Below are positions 1 through 11,831 of a stretch of 64,000 nucleotides of DNA, one piece after another (position 1 is the stretch's first letter; every line of letters starts with the position of its first letter). The notes beneath the pieces are model-generated. The model was not told where the DNA came from, ran no database searches, and was given only the letters and a program-made list of their open reading frames with translations. The stretch is from assembly GCA_027922465.2 (NCBI GenBank), contig BQMF02000029.1, positions 682,001-746,000 of the forward strand. Direction: 5' to 3'. The translations under genes and the position numbers were made by a program. Source of the stretch: Turritopsis dohrnii. Its lineage: Eukaryota; Cnidaria; Hydrozoa; Anthoathecata; Oceaniidae.

Positions 1-1185
1 GTAGAGTTAAGAAAAATACTGTTTCATGGAAATTAAAATCGCACACGCAAATCAGTAAAATCAAGTTTGCGCGTGCAAAGTACCGCACGCGAGAGTTTTT
101 TCTCACGGAAGTGCCTGTATACAGCGAGTATTGAAATACCTAAAGTATAATTGTGGAGTTGGCTTTGATTTCTTTTCATTAGCTAAGGTTAAAGTTTAAC
201 TTGAATTACTTCAGCAATTTATTAAGGTGGGTTCCTACTTGGGTCTATAAATTCGTCGCCAGTTCTTTGCCTTAAATTTGTCGCTTTAAATTCATTGCTG
301 AATTCAATGTGAAGTGTTTACACTAGGAAAGCCAACTTTTCCACTAAAACAAATTCAGATCAGAATTTATAGAGAAAAAGGTGATGAAGGGAAGAAGATC
401 AGGCTGTGAAAATATGTGTTAAGAAAATATATCAACATGTCTCTTTCCATTCCCAGAGAATTATCAATTTATTTCTCTGTGTTTTCAGGTGGTTTTTCTT
501 TGTAGCCCGCATAAAATGTATCAGAAAGGTATATTATGGATAATTTCCTTACTTCACAGGAAAGTTGTTATCTTCCATGATATTGAAAATTGGCATGTTT
601 ATGTGTTGCTTCTGTTTTCAAAACATTAGGAGAAAACATTTTCTAGAAAAAGCATGTGGTAAAACGTTTTAAACAAAAGCTTACCTTTCAACAGAAATTC
701 TAAGTCTTTTGGAGGCATCTCATTGATTTTCGATTGCCTTCCTAATCAGAAGATGACAAATGAAAGGTGATGAATCATGTTAAAACTATTGATATCATCG
801 TCAATTCATTGCCCTTGATTTTGGGCGAAGAATTTAAAGTGACGAACTTTTGGTATTTCCACTAGAACATATTGGGCTATGAAGGCAGGCATTGAACCAG
901 CAATGTCATTTGTAGATCCAAGTGGCGATCAGGCCCGATATAGTTTGTCTTTTTATTGTTATTTCAATATCCAGATTTCATTATTTGTTTTTATTCACTT
1001 ATTTCTGATCCTGATGCAATTTGGTTTTTAGCTGCTGAAGGTATGAAGTATGGTTAAGGTTGCTTGGAATATCAAAAATTGTCCTTGCACAGCACTCTGA
1101 AATGCATTTTTGACCATTCTATTGCGGAAGATGATTTAGAATAATATGCAACTTTGCGTTTCACTGAAGTTCTGTTTGAATTATA
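1..1185. other. no gene recognised
   Basis: AT-rich sequence without a convincing reading frame, RNA gene or repeat structure. I see nothing assignable here before the mariner-type element. Confidence 0.5.
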
Positions 1186-2187
1186 CCGGGTGGTCCAAAA
1201 AAAACATGTCCAAAATTTAATCCTTAATTTCTCCAAAATTATCAATGCATTTTAGCTTAACTTTTGTACAAAAATTATTTCGTATGTTTACAAACGAAAT
1301 CCAAAATATCTTGCATATTGGACCATTTGCTATAAAGTTATGAACTTTTGAAGTTGGCATATAATTTTTGAGTTGTATGAAAATTGACGTCAAAAAGGGT
1401 GTTCTTTCTCTTGCTAAACTTTTGCAGATATCCGACAGTAATATCCTACGAGCATGTCGCATAATTTTTGTCAATACAACGTCTTCTTTTTCAAAAGATG
1501 CTATTCCATTGTAGTCTGACGGTTTCGCATATTCACTTTTTCATCTTGGACGAAGCCGGTTCTCTTTTGCGTTAAAAATGGTTTTTTCTGCCGAAGACAA
1601 AGCTGTGATAAAAAATGATTACGTGGAAAAACAATGGACCGCATATCGAATTTGTCAGGAGCATCCATCAAAGAAGTGGCACAAAAACTCCGTACAAAAT
1701 TTGATAAATCGTTTCAAAGTTTTTGGATCAATGGATAGAAAACCGGGATCAGGGAGAAAAAGAACTGTAACAACGCCGGAGAATGAGAAGATTGTGAACA
1801 AGCCTTTCTTCGTCAACAACAATGGTATCAAAGTAAATGCTAAATCGTACCATTTTGATGAACTCGTTAAACGAAAGGACTATCAATGCAACTTTTGCAT
1901 CGTGAAAATTATTGATAGTTTGAATTTTGATTGTTTTAAACTCGGCTTGTCAAATTTCATTTCACCTTTTTGACGTCAATCTTTTACGATTTTCCTGCAA
2001 TAAAAAATAAGTGGTATCTAGAAAAAATATCATAGTTGTCCCTAAATCCATTCGTTTGAGTCCATTTTCCGTTTTTGAGCCCAAAAGTACTTATAGTTTT
2101 CCGGTGCGAATTTCTGCGACTCTAGGTAAAAGACACTAAGCTTTATAAATAAAATAAATTTGGACACGTTTTTTTTGGACCACCCGG
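1186..2187. mobile_element. mariner-type DNA transposon, internally deleted
   Basis: The left end CCGGGTGGTCCAAAAAAAAC and the right end, its near-exact inverted match, are flanked by TA on both sides (1184-1185 and 2188-2189), the usual Tc1/mariner target duplication. At about 1.0 kb, with only part of a transposase frame inside, it is a non-autonomous deletion derivative. It lies just upstream of the first exon of Alr-like gene 1. Confidence 0.88.
1578..1973 (+). pseudogene. mariner-type transposase N-terminal HTH fragment
   Basis: A 131-residue frame inside the mariner-type element. Residues 1-70 have the helix-turn-helix DNA-binding pattern of mariner/IS630-like transposases: AEDKAVIKNDYVEKQWTAY, then HKNSVQNLINRF, then a basic linker with MDRKPGSGRKRTV. 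In an intact protein this would contact the terminal repeats. The central DDE/D catalytic region is missing: from about residue 75 the frame jumps to an unrelated-looking segment (FFVNNNGIKVNAK), as expected after internal deletion. The frame cannot encode an active transposase. Family recognition is by pattern only. Confidence 0.75.
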
Positions 2188-2302
2188 TAAGTAATGTGTA
2201 GTAATGTGTAATTTGCAACTTTCACATAATTAAGGTTTCCAAAAACTGTTACAAACTTATTCTTTGTTATAGGTTTGAAACAGAGCATACTAAATATTAT
2301 TC

Positions 2303-2363
2303 ATGAACATGGCTTTTCAGATAGTTGTTTTGTTGGTGTTGCATTTCTTCGGTTTTTCATATG
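2303..2363 (+). pseudogene. gene 1 exon 1, signal peptide
   Basis: It encodes MNMAFQIVVLLVLHFFGFSY, a hydrophobic secretion signal, followed by the donor G/GTAAGG. It is 61 nt long and ends in phase 1, like exon 1 of gene 3. Confidence 0.8.
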
Positions 2364-2380
2364 GTAAGGTTATAATAGAT

Positions 2381-3086
2381 TTAACATGTGTCTTTTTGTT
2401 GAATTTACATTTGAAATAATTAAGTATTAAACTACATCTCTTTAGTTACTTGTGGTAGCATTGAACCAAACAATGGTGAGTATACTGTCTCTGGTGTGAA
2501 GGGTCAATTAACTTGAAGTGAACAGCTGACTTTTCATTAGAAACTGTAAAACCTTTTGAGATTTACATGCAAAGGAACAAACAGTAACTTTATTATCATG
2601 TTGAGTATGTGTTGCTTTATTTAAAAACAAATTATAGATGAACTAGCAACTCGCGTAAAAGATTTTAATGACGTCATATCCGCAGTACCAAATAAAGTTT
2701 TGACCCAAATGTTGCGTCACCCCATCACCCGTTTTAACATGTGTCTTTTTGTTGAATGTACATTTGAAATAATTAAGTATTAAACTACATCTCTTTAGTT
2801 ACTTGTGGTAGCATTGCACCAAACAATGGTGAGTATACTATCTCTGGTGTGAAGGGTCAATTAACTTGAAGTGAACAGCTGACTTTTCATTAGAAACTGT
2901 AAAACCTTTTGAGATTTACATGCAAAGGAACAAACAGTAACTTTATTATCATGTTGAGTATGTGTTGCTTTATTTAAAAACAAATTATAGATGAACTAGC
3001 AACTCGCGTAAAAGATTTTAATGACGTCATATCCGCAGTACCAAATAAAGTTTTGACCCAAATGTTGCGTCACCCAATCACCCGTA
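2381..3086 (+). repeat. 353-bp tandem duplication
   Basis: Two near-identical head-to-tail units, 2381-2733 and 2734-3086, both beginning TTAACATGTGTCTTTTTGTT. Each holds the intron end, the broken first-Ig exon and the start of the inserted repeat. The duplication therefore happened after the repeat inserted. Confidence 0.9.
2446..2600 (+). pseudogene. gene 1 exon 2 relic, first Ig domain, copy 1
   Basis: After CTTTAG it reads VTCGSIEPNNGEYTVSGVKG and then hits an in-frame TGA. Comparison with genes 2 and 4 shows a small deletion just before the stop, where KWNIT is expected. The exon then runs into a Helitron-like repeat, so the second half of the domain is missing. A second copy starts at 2799. 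Confidence 0.75.
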
Positions 3087-3362
3087 ATGCGGACCCTAGA
3101 AAATGTCAGTTATCCCTATTGGTTCTTGAGATATTTCCCCAAAATCGCCGCGTTCGATTGGGGATGCAATGTAATGATTCCCTGTGATTATAAAAAATCT
3201 GACCTAAAATGATGCCACATGCTTTTGGAATAATCGTGAAAAAAGTGTCTCTCGCCTCTACGTGGTTTTACGCGCACATTAGAAGAACTTGGCCGTAAAA
3301 TTTAACTAAATATGTCACTCTCTAAAATAAAAGTGGGATGCACGATTGCGAATTAGCATATA
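2610..3362 (-). mobile_element. Helitron-like non-autonomous repeat R1, truncated
   Basis: It shares long stretches with the copies at 3363, 9190, 17804 and 18849, including the block around GTTGCGTCACCCCATCACCC and the block GATTGGGGATGCAATG. Part of it is doubled by the 353-bp tandem duplication. It lacks a clean 3' terminus because it abuts the exon relic. Confidence 0.6.
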
Positions 3363-3960
3363 CTAGTAACTGGCTAAAAGTTTTTTACGGCTTTAATTTC
3401 GAGAAAGGATGTGCAGAAATCCCGTGTTCCGGTGTATGTACCCTGTGATTAAAATTAAATCACAGAATTGTGGATGGAAAATGTACCCATGTTGTAGAGC
3501 TTAAAAAACTGATCAAAAAAGTGTCTGGGATCGTTTGGCTACGACCAACCGTTGCAGAGATATCGTCGATCAAAGATTTTGATGACGTCATAGCTGCAGT
3601 ACCAAATAAAATTTAGGCCCAAATGTTGCGTCACCCCATCACCCGTATCGCGGACCCTAAAAACATCAGTTATTCCTATTGGTTCTCGAGATATTTCCCC
3701 GAAAACGTCACATTTGATTGGGGATGCAATGCAATGGTTCCCTGTGATCATAAAAAAAACTGACGTGCCACATGCTATTATACTAATCGTGAATGTGTCT
3801 TGCAGGGTGGTCCAACTACCGCTATATGACCACGATTAAGAAGATTTTGGCCGTAAGTTTTTTTAAAAAAAACAACACTCTCTAAAATAAAATTGGGATG
3901 CACACACGGGAATTAGTAAAATAAGATTATATATTATATATTATATTATATAGTAGCATA
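3363..3960 (-). mobile_element. Helitron-like non-autonomous repeat R1
   Basis: Read on the minus strand it ends in CTAG followed by T, the rule for Helitron 3' ends. It carries the R1 body (TGTAGAGCT, GCGTCACCCC, GATTGGGGATGC). The 5' end lies in an AT-rich tract near 3950. A short inverted R1 piece follows at about 3960-4075. Confidence 0.6.
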
Positions 3961-4113
3961 TAGTAACACGTGCCATGACATCAGTTTTTTTATTGTCACG
4001 GGGGAACCATTGCATTGCATCCCGCGGTGATTTCATCACGGGGTTTGCACACCTTTTTTCAGCATGATATTTGCCTACGTCATTTTCAAAGCATATCAGG
4101 CAAATCGACACTT

Positions 4114-5191
4114 GTGACTGGTTGAGGGAAAAGGGACCAGTCCCTTATTAAATGCGTTTAAACTCTAGTAAAAATGTCAGTTAAACTAGCATTTAAATGA
4201 CTTTAAAAACTTTAATGTTGCGTTTAAATGCCAAATTATTATTTAAAACACGTTTAAACCGGTTGGTAAAATTCAAATGTTTTAGAATTACCTAACGTAA
4301 GAATTAAAAAGTATAAGTATTACGCCGTAAGAATTTTAAGATAATTTACGTGGTAAGAATTTTGAGATAACTTACGTCGTAAGAATTCTAAAATCATCAA
4401 AAATCACCAAAGAGTTCAATGGAATGTTTATAACCATGAACACCGAGTGTGTCCTATAATCGAATGTTTTTTAAATGAAGATGCAATGGAATGCATAAGG
4501 ATCTTCCTAATATTTTTCTCATAGAGTAGCATGAAAACAAATTTAAACATTAACAAAATTTCCATGCGAAAGTTTATATGCGGCCCCCAAGATCTTTTGA
4601 AAAAAATATTAATGACATTGACACCCATGCAAGCTTTACAGCCAGGACATGGGAGAGTTTCATATTTTCTATCGAAATTTTATATTTCAAAACAAAAAAT
4701 AAATATAAACGTTTTCCCCAAAGTGATTTACCAAAATAGCAATCCTGTCGAACAACTTGAATTAGAACGGACGGTTTCTATTTATCGTGACTTTCGAACT
4801 AACTATTGCATCTTTTATCTCCAAATGAATGAGAACCAGCAAATCAGTTTATTTTAATACACAACGGGTGCTACCTGTCAATGCACATTTTAGACTACAC
4901 AAGCAACTTGTCAGTAAAGTTCCCGGTTTGAATCATTTTCACGAAGTTCGTAAATAACTTCTAACTAGTAAATAACATTTTTTGACGTTTCAACTTGTTT
5001 TCTTAGAGTTTAAACGTGAATTCGAATTTTTCTCTTCGTTACGATGTTCTCATGGAAGAGTTCAAACGACGTTTGCTCGTCTGTGGTTTTGCCGTTTAAA
5101 CGCATCATTATTTAGAACAAAAAAGGTTTAACGCGTTTAAGCACCAAAATAACTGAGAAATCGAATGGTCCCTTTTCCCTCAACTTGTCAC
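4114..5191. mobile_element. GTGAC-family transposon F (palindrome CGTTTAAACG)
   Basis: Its ends are inverted: the left begins GTGACTGGTTGAGGGAAAAG, and the right, read inward on the other strand, begins GTGACAAGTTGAGGGAAAAG. ACTT is duplicated at 4110-4113 and 5192-5195. The subterminal regions contain many GTTTAAAC or GCGTTTAAAC motifs. The interior has two blocks shared with the related elements at 5853, 18708, 22015 and 25069: one around GAATGAGAACCAG, the other CAGCCAGGACATGGGAGAG. No complete transposase is seen. It lies in intron 2 of Alr-like gene 1. Confidence 0.82.
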
Positions 5192-5278
5192 ACTTGTTTA
5201 TTGATTTTTACTAAGTAATATACAATGAAAGTATTATAAAGTAGGAAGTAAGTAATTTGTTCTGTTTTTCATTCTTAG

Positions 5279-5566
5279 AACCATCTCTTTTTTGTGCTAA
5301 TCTGTTACCTAAATTCGTTGAAATGACAGAAAATGGTATCAATTTGAATTTGACTATTTGTGGATATCCTACACCCACATTAAAATGGAAGATTGCCAAT
5401 CACCAGCAGGCAGTGGTTGGTAAATTGATAGAAAAATCGGCTCATTCATATTTCTATGAATTAAACACCAGAAAAGATTGGGGCTTTTGTGGGTACAATT
5501 TGACACTAGAAATTAGTGGTATCAATGTTACCAAAATGAGAAAAGATATACCACTGTCAATGAAAC
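5279..5566 (+). pseudogene. gene 1 exon 3, I-set Ig domain
   Basis: A 288-nt exon, the same length as in gene 2, in phase 1 at both borders (CTTAG before, AAAC/GTAAGG after). The I-set signature is clear: B-strand Cys followed by GYPTPTLKW, with the partner Cys in WGFCGYNLTLEISG. The exon itself is open; it belongs to a gene broken elsewhere. The intron after it is only 86 bp. Confidence 0.85.
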
Positions 5567-6757
5567 GTAAGGTTTTCATACTGACTCATTTTATTTTTCA
5601 TTTTTGATAATTGCAAACTAGGATGTGATACTTACACGTCCTCATCTCATAGTTACACCAGGAAAGATTTCTGGTAAGGTAGTCCAACAGCCTCTAGAAT
5701 GTCAACTCATTAAAATCTCACAAGAACATACTGGTGCTTGTCAAATGGGCTATGAAGTGTCTCTTGTACATGGTAGCAAAGGTACCCGCATATTACTTGA
5801 TGAGCTAAACTCGTTCAACTTGTACGAAACTGGTTTTCCAAAAGCAACATATGTGACTGTCCATGGGAAAAAAAGTACATTCGATTTACCGATATTCGAG
5901 AATTACCGGTAATTTTACCGGTAACTTAAGATTTTTTTTAGCGATTACCGGTAATTATAATTTTTTATCGATAAATTTACCGCTTTACCGGTAATTACCG
6001 GTATCGTAATGTAATGTAAAAAAATACCTAATGTGATTTACCGGTAGCGTCTCAGACGTAAGGTAAAGTGGCTAATCGATAGCGATAACATGTTTTCGAA
6101 AATGTTAATGTTTGTTTATACTAATTCCGCCATTTTTAAGACCCGGTCAAGTCATAAATTACCTAATAGTTGGTTGTTCAAATGTGTTTCTTTTTTGTTT
6201 TTATTCATGATGAAGTAATTGATGTCATTAAACTCTGAAACAAAACAAATCACCTGCTCATGAATTAGACGGTTGAAAGATCTTTTAAAAGAAAGGATGA
6301 TGTGTCGAAAATTTATTAATGATTTTTTTCTTCATAGGTTTAAATCTTCCATTTAAAATGACTGCGTTATCCAATTATTATAATAAACAGGGAAATTTTT
6401 CTAACAGCCCTTTGGTAATCTATACTCTTTTTATGTATATATTACAGGTAATATCCGTTTGTGTATCAAAATCAACTCGTTACCTGGTTCTCATTCAGCT
6501 GAAAATAAGAGATAAAACAGTTGGTTCGAAATTTGGCAATAATAAAAACCGTCCGCTCTAATTCTATTAAGTTATTTTTGTAAATCCCATGACGAAAACT
6601 TTTATTTTTATTTTCCTCAGGGAAAGTCAGCTGAGACTTATTTTTATTCAACAGATATTTCGCCTTCAACAAGTGGACATGTGTCCTTAAAGAATCGATC
6701 ATAATCGCAACGTTTTTAGTGATCTTTTTTGACTTTTGTAACTTTATTCAGATAATA

Positions 6758-7743
6758 CTAGCCGCCAAGGCGGCGTCGCTCGCCGCCCATGTTCAGCCTG
6801 CGTTGTATCACCACCTGCTCCAAATTATTGCACTTAAAACCAGCGATAAGACTTCCTTTGCTGCTGGCTTTATCGCTTAATAAAGCTCGTTTGCACGTTA
6901 AGAGAAATACGTTCCTGGTGTTTCAAATCTTGCATGTTATTAACTCAGCCGTTCATTGTCGCGGTCGCATTTAAAATGCTTTACACAATGCATTCCGAAC
7001 GTGAACTTCACGTGGTTTTTATTTACGATTTAAAACCAATCAAGTATCAGTTTAACAATTCACTCAAAACGCAGAGAGAAAAAACTTTTCAACTTATTAT
7101 TAGCTTTTGTTTTACGCGCTCTGACAGAGAAGTAGGTGAAAAAATGGTTTCTCTTCTTAAAAAGATCACACGGGAGGAGAAAAAAATGCACGTGCCAAAT
7201 GAATGAAGTGAATAAAAAACGTTCGATCAGATTAAAATAGATTAAAAGAAATCGATTAAAAGAAATTAAGACAACTATTAAGACAAAAGCAAAAAAAAAA
7301 ATATTTTGTTTCATGATTCTCTTTTTTTTACCTACGGTTTTTAAACATTTTGATTGTTTGAAAAAAGTTCACCCGTCTCAGACAGTCAGGAAAGCGTTAG
7401 GATACACTGGCAAACCGCACATGCTGCCACGTTCTGCCACTGCTGCTTTTTGTCTAAAATGTTTAAAGAGTTAGTTTCTTAGTTGATGTATTGTTTTCAA
7501 AGCCAAGTCAACGTGGAATATAAAACTGACAATAATAATAAAAACAAAACGTTATTCCTATTAGTTCATCAGCCAAAAAAAGTCACGTTCGATTGGGGTT
7601 GCAATGTATTTGCTTCAAACTCACGTCGCACACAAAAAAAGAAATAATTTCGCTCACAACTCAATCTACCATTTTGCGTGACTTACAAACAAACAAACAG
7701 ACAGACAGACAGACAGACAGAGAATCGGCTATTAATATATAGA
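6758..7743 (-). mobile_element. non-autonomous Helitron with intact termini
   Basis: On the minus strand the 5' end is TCTATATATTAATAGCCGAT, preceded by A. The 3' end is the hairpin GCCGCCTTGGCGGC running straight into CTAG, followed by T. These are the classical Helitron rules: A/T host site, 5' TC, hairpin, 3' CTRR. The 5' end matches that of the Helitron with Rep/helicase fragments ending at 61223, which may have supplied the enzyme. There is no coding capacity. A tandem ACAG tract lies near the 5' end (7695-7720). Confidence 0.85.
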
Positions 7744-7840
7744 TTCTGATAAAGAGTGAATTTGGGAAAAGACAAATGAAAACATTTTAACGTCGGCTTG
7801 ACGAGTTGCAAAAGTTCTCTTTTGAAATACTCACCTTCGT

Positions 7841-8143
7841 TTAAACATTAATACTACCTGTTTCCTTCAGTTTTTCATCATAAGGTTTACGTGGAAGATA
7901 GTCTGAAAGCTGTGCAAACACAGAGCTCCAAAACTCTCCCATGTCCTGGCTGTAAAGCTTGCATGGGTGCGCACTCTTCTCGCAGTAGTCAATGTTGATG
8001 ATGGACAGTCCGAAAACCTGTGGCAAGGTTCCAAATGGTAGTTCCTCTGTCCGTTCGAGTCTCATTGTCATACAACCGTCGAGCATAAGAGTGTTAGCAT
8101 GAAGTGATGAAACCGACGTAATTTTCCTTGTACAACCTATCAA
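7841..8143 (-). pseudogene. protein fragment of the GTGAC transposon family
   Basis: A 100-residue open frame. Its segment AHPCKLYSQDMGEFW comes from DNA that is almost identical, in opposite orientation, to 4620-4665 in transposon F. Its end, EKLKETG, recurs at about 20850 in element B and 25360 in element D. Sharing between four separate elements suggests a remnant of a family-encoded protein rather than chance. I cannot assign a protein family or catalytic residues. It is the best lead to the transposase or replicase of this group. Confidence 0.45.
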
Positions 8144-8224
8144 AGACCTTTACTCCAATTGCATTAATATTTTCGTCGAATTTTATTTGGTATTGTTTTT
8201 TACGTGGTTTTTTACGGCTTAGGT

Positions 8225-8463
8225 TGCAGGCTCCAAAGTATTTGACACTCACATGAGTGACACAAACCCAATCAAGGACCTGTGCTCTTCTAGATGACCT
8301 CCTGCAACACCCGATGTATCATCTACCCAATTTCCCTCACATAGCATGGGTCGACCCGGCGCTATGGTACACTCACTCGCGCATGGTGAATCGCCGCCAA
8401 GGGGAATTGAACCCTGATCACTCGCATGAATTACGAGAGTGATAACCACTACACTACGGCGCC
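8225..8463 (-). mobile_element. tRNA-derived SINE
   Basis: On the minus strand the first 73 nt (8463 to 8391) look like a decayed tRNA. GTAGTGTAGTGGTTATCAC is the D-arm and A box typical of tRNA-Val or Glu, and GGTTCAATTCC is a near-perfect B box. The anticodon loop lacks the conserved U33 and the acceptor stem pairs poorly, so it is not a working tRNA. A tRNA-unrelated body follows to about 8225. It lies inside transposon A. Confidence 0.7.
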
Positions 8464-9189
8464 AGATCCTGGGAACTAAATGCTAAAATTTGGCTTCATG
8501 CTACTACAAAAACATGTATACAAGAAAACATTAGGAAGATCGTTTATTTTCTTTGCATCATTGCATATTCATCTAAAAACATTCAATTACATACAATTCA
8601 AGTATCCCGCTTCACACTTTACCAATAAAATTGGATCGATTCAGATTTACCGATAAAAGTATTGATCAATTTGCTTACCGGTAATTACAGATAATATAAA
8701 TAGTTTACCGGTATAATGAAAATTTTACCGGTAAAAATATCGATACTACAACTTTACCGGTAAAAATACCGGTATATTTTACCGGTAAAACAAAATGTAC
8801 TTTTTTTCCCATGGACGGTCACATATATAAAGGTCAGATCCGTTTATAAAGGCAAAAAGGGGCCATGGAGTGATCCAATTGATGTTCGCAAAAAAGTATC
8901 AAATGTTTTTTTATGTTTTTTATTCTATCTTTCTATATAAGATTTTGTTTTGCATGATACACAAGTAGATATGTGTCACTACAGGGGATTTTGATAACAA
9001 ACCCTATTAAGGTAATTATTGTCATTTATGTCAATACAGTCTTCTCCTTTTAAAAATACCATGCGTGCAGTAGAAGGCACTCGTAAAATTTCCTACGCAA
9101 CCACACATTGCTCCAAATGTTATGTGTGTAATCTGATATTTTACATGATTGGAAAACATCTACTTAATAATAATCGGCAATCGTGTGTA

Positions 9190-9722
9190 ACACATTTAAC
9201 TTAGAGAGTGATTGTTTTTTTAAAAATTTACGGCCAAAATCTTCTTAATCATGGTCATATAGTGGCAGTTGGACCACGCAAGACACATTCACGATTAGTA
9301 TAATAGCACGTGGCATTTTACGTCAGCTTTTTTTATGATCATGGGGAACCATTGCATTGCATCCCCAATAGACTGCGATGTCTTTGGGAAAATATCTCGA
9401 GAACCAATGGGGATAACTGATGTTTTTTAGGTTCTGCGATACGGGTGATGTGGTGACGCAACATTTGGGATTAAATTTTATTTGGTACTGCGGCTATGAC
9501 GTCATCAAAATCTTTGATCAACGATATCTCAGCAAAGGTTGGTTGTAGAGAAACAATCCAATACATTTATTTGATCAGTTTTTCGAGCTCTACTACATGG
9601 TTACACTGATGAGTCGCGATTCCTTAATTAAAATTTTCTTAACAGGGTTCACACATACAGGGGGAATGCGGCACATCGTTTTCAAAATTATTAGCCTTAA
9701 AAAATTTTACGCGGGCTACTAG
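9190..9722 (+). mobile_element. Helitron-like non-autonomous repeat R1
   Basis: The R1 body in plus orientation: CCATTGCATTGCATCCCC, the block complementary to GCGTCACC, then TTTTACGCGGGCTACTAG followed by T. The CTAG/T end agrees with a Helitron 3' terminus. It lies in intron 4 of Alr-like gene 1, and an AAT microsatellite follows immediately. Confidence 0.65.
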
Positions 9723-10293
9723 TAATAATAATAATAATTTAATAACTGTGAGAGCGAAGTAACACCAATAATAATAATAATCAGTAATAATCTTTGTTTG
9801 TTTCTATGGATTATTAAGAAACGAAAGGATAGAGTGACTTAAAACTCGGAAAATGAAAGTATGTTCTCAATTCGTAATATGATATGAGGAGAAAAATTCG
9901 CACGATGCATTTAAGAAAATTTTTTCTTTATTTCTTTTTAAAGCTTTTTAAAGCTTCTTTATAACAATACCCATTGCCATTTCAACAAAAACTTACTGAA
10001 TGAAATGACTAGAAGACTTTACAATTTTCATTCGATCGAACATGGCATTCTTGACTTGTTAAAATCGTACACTATGCCCACCATGAACAAAGGATTTTTT
10101 TCACAAGATGACAAATTGGCGCATGCGATTAAATGTACGCTTAGAACTTTTGACGCATGTGACAGCGGGTGCGCGTGATATCACACTCCCCAAAAGGAGA
10201 AGACTGTCAATATGGTTAATGAAATTATGAAGTAATGTAATTATCGTTTATTTTGTATTGTTAATAGTTAATGTCACATATATAATGTATATA

Positions 10294-10847
10294 CAGTGTG
10301 TATCAAATATTGTGAATTTTATAGCACAAGAAAGCTTTTTATGCTCTAATTGTTAATATAAAATGTTTGCCAAAATATTTGTTCTTCGAAAAGATTATGA
10401 AGAAAAACTGAACAATTTGACTCATTAAATTCTTAAAAGTCAATTAACTGACATGCTAATGACTTTTTAATGGTGTGAGTTTCTTTTGCTGTGCCGATGA
10501 AACCTTTAGAGACTTTTAAGTGCTTTGTGTATCAATTTCCCATAACAACTAATCTTAAAAATTTCAAATAAAATTTTTTACTGTGTGATGATTTTTAATT
10601 TTTTTTGTGTTTACAAATGACCTTCATTCTAAAACAAGTTAATTGACTTTTGAGAATTTAATGAACCAAATTGTTGAGTTTTTCTTCAATATCTTTTCGA
10701 AGAACAAATATTTTGGCGAGCATTTTATATTAATGTATGGAGCATGAAAAGCTCTTTCTTGTGATATCAAATTCACAATATTTTGTCAGACATGTAATGA
10801 GATATACGCCTTGAAAGTTGGTGGATAAGACATTTTGATACACACTG
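10294..10847. mobile_element. mariner-like MITE, 554 bp
   Basis: The ends CAGTGTGTATCAAA and the inverted TTTTGATACACACTG lie between TA dinucleotides (10292-10293 and 10848-10849). The arms are inverted repeats of roughly 200 bp: TTTGTTCTTCGAAAAGAT on the left mirrors ATCTTTTCGAAGAACAAA on the right. There is no coding sequence. It lies in intron 4 of gene 1. Confidence 0.82.
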
Positions 10848-11711
10848 TATATATTCTTTTGAATCTAAAACAGTGCTCAATAATTGATTTTCAAAAAGAG
10901 TGTGATACCATAAGTCAAGAAAGTTTGAACTTTCATTTTCGTACTCTAACTTTCTTGCCCCCTTGTGCAAACAACCTTACTAAACTTATAAAAATTTGCA
11001 TAATGTTAGTTTCCATTTGACGTCATGTTATGGCATTTTATTCTTTGTGTTTCAAAAGTTTGAACGTTCATCAATGTCGAAATTTAGCTATTATCTCAGT
11101 CCGTTTGTTAAGCAAGTTGTTATCCGAATAATTCGCAGTCTTGAATTTCTCGCTTAAACACAGTGTACACTTGTTTGATTCAATGACAAAATAAGGGATT
11201 TTGGAGTTGCCACTCAGTTCTTTTATCCACCTTATTTCTGTTGACAATGTTCTGTTTTTCTTCTTATCTGTCTATGTTAAACAACGTTTTACGGTTTGCA
11301 AATCGGTTTTTGAATGTGGTTTCTGTGGTTCCATTATACTTTTTTTCATGATGGTTTGGCAAGTCAATTGTTAGTGTTATAAGTCATCAAGTGTATGAAG
11401 CCACAACAACCACAACTGGAAACAGGCATGAAACTCTGAGTACAAAAATTTAAGTTCCAAATTTCTTTCTTGTCTTATGTTTTGCATGACAGAAATGGGA
11501 TCTTTAGACAAATGATTATCTTTTATTGTAAGTGATTAATCCGAATCATTTGTATCTAATTTTCTTTATTGTCATTATGGGTTCTATGGAAGAATTGAGT
11601 GTCTCTCTGTTATTCATTAGGAATCAGCCTTCTCACTGCCAAGTTTTTCTTCCGAAAAGTTATGTTTTTTGAAGAAAATGTTTTTAAATAAGTATTTTGT
11701 TCTTTTTTCAG

Positions 11712-11831
11712 AAAACATAAAATCCTTTGGAGAGGATGTTGCTGTAATATCTTTAGTTGTAGTGCTTGCTGTGTTGATCATTTTGTTAGTGGTGGTGGTA
11801 GTATGGCTGGTGCTGAAGTGTAGACGTAGAG
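11712..11831 (+). pseudogene. gene 1 exon 5, transmembrane helix
   Basis: A 120-nt phase-1 exon encoding SFGEDVAVISLVVVLAVLII and on to a VVVVWLVLK end: one hydrophobic helix followed by basic KCRRRG, so the C-terminus would be cytoplasmic. Its length and borders equal those of exon 5 in genes 2 and 3. It is open but belongs to a broken gene. Confidence 0.85.

Larger units (their letters stand above)
5853..8822. mobile_element. GTGAC-family transposon A (palindrome TTACCGGTAA)
   Basis: The left end GTGACTGTCCATGGGAAAAA is matched by the right end read inward, GTGACCGTCCATGGGAAAAA. ATAT is duplicated at 5849-5852 and 8823-8826. Dense TTACCGGTAA motifs lie just inside both ends (5895-6060 and 8630-8790). 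It holds the shared module in reverse at about 6440-6560, a Helitron derivative (6758-7743), a protein fragment (7841-8143) and a tRNA-derived SINE. The insertion disrupts exon 4 of Alr-like gene 1. Confidence 0.88.
5653..8902 (+). pseudogene. gene 1 exon 4, fibronectin III-like, split by transposon A
   Basis: The first part, 5653-5852, runs from TPGKISGKVV to GFPKATY. The second, 8827-8902, resumes with IKVRSVYKGKKGPWSDPIDV. Gene 2 has these two blocks contiguous, so the break falls exactly between codons. Between them lies a 2970-bp transposon with ATAT duplicated at its ends. The donor at the end of this exon is also degraded. Confidence 0.88.

Noticed and set aside
4531..4857. 108-residue frame in transposon F as a gene
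   Set aside because: It crosses the shared module and a reverse-strand-compatible block, has no recognisable domain and is not open in the related elements.
8391..8463. possible tRNA gene
   Set aside because: A and B boxes are present, but the acceptor stem pairs poorly, U33 is missing from the anticodon loop and a SINE-like body follows. Treated as the head of a tRNA-derived SINE.
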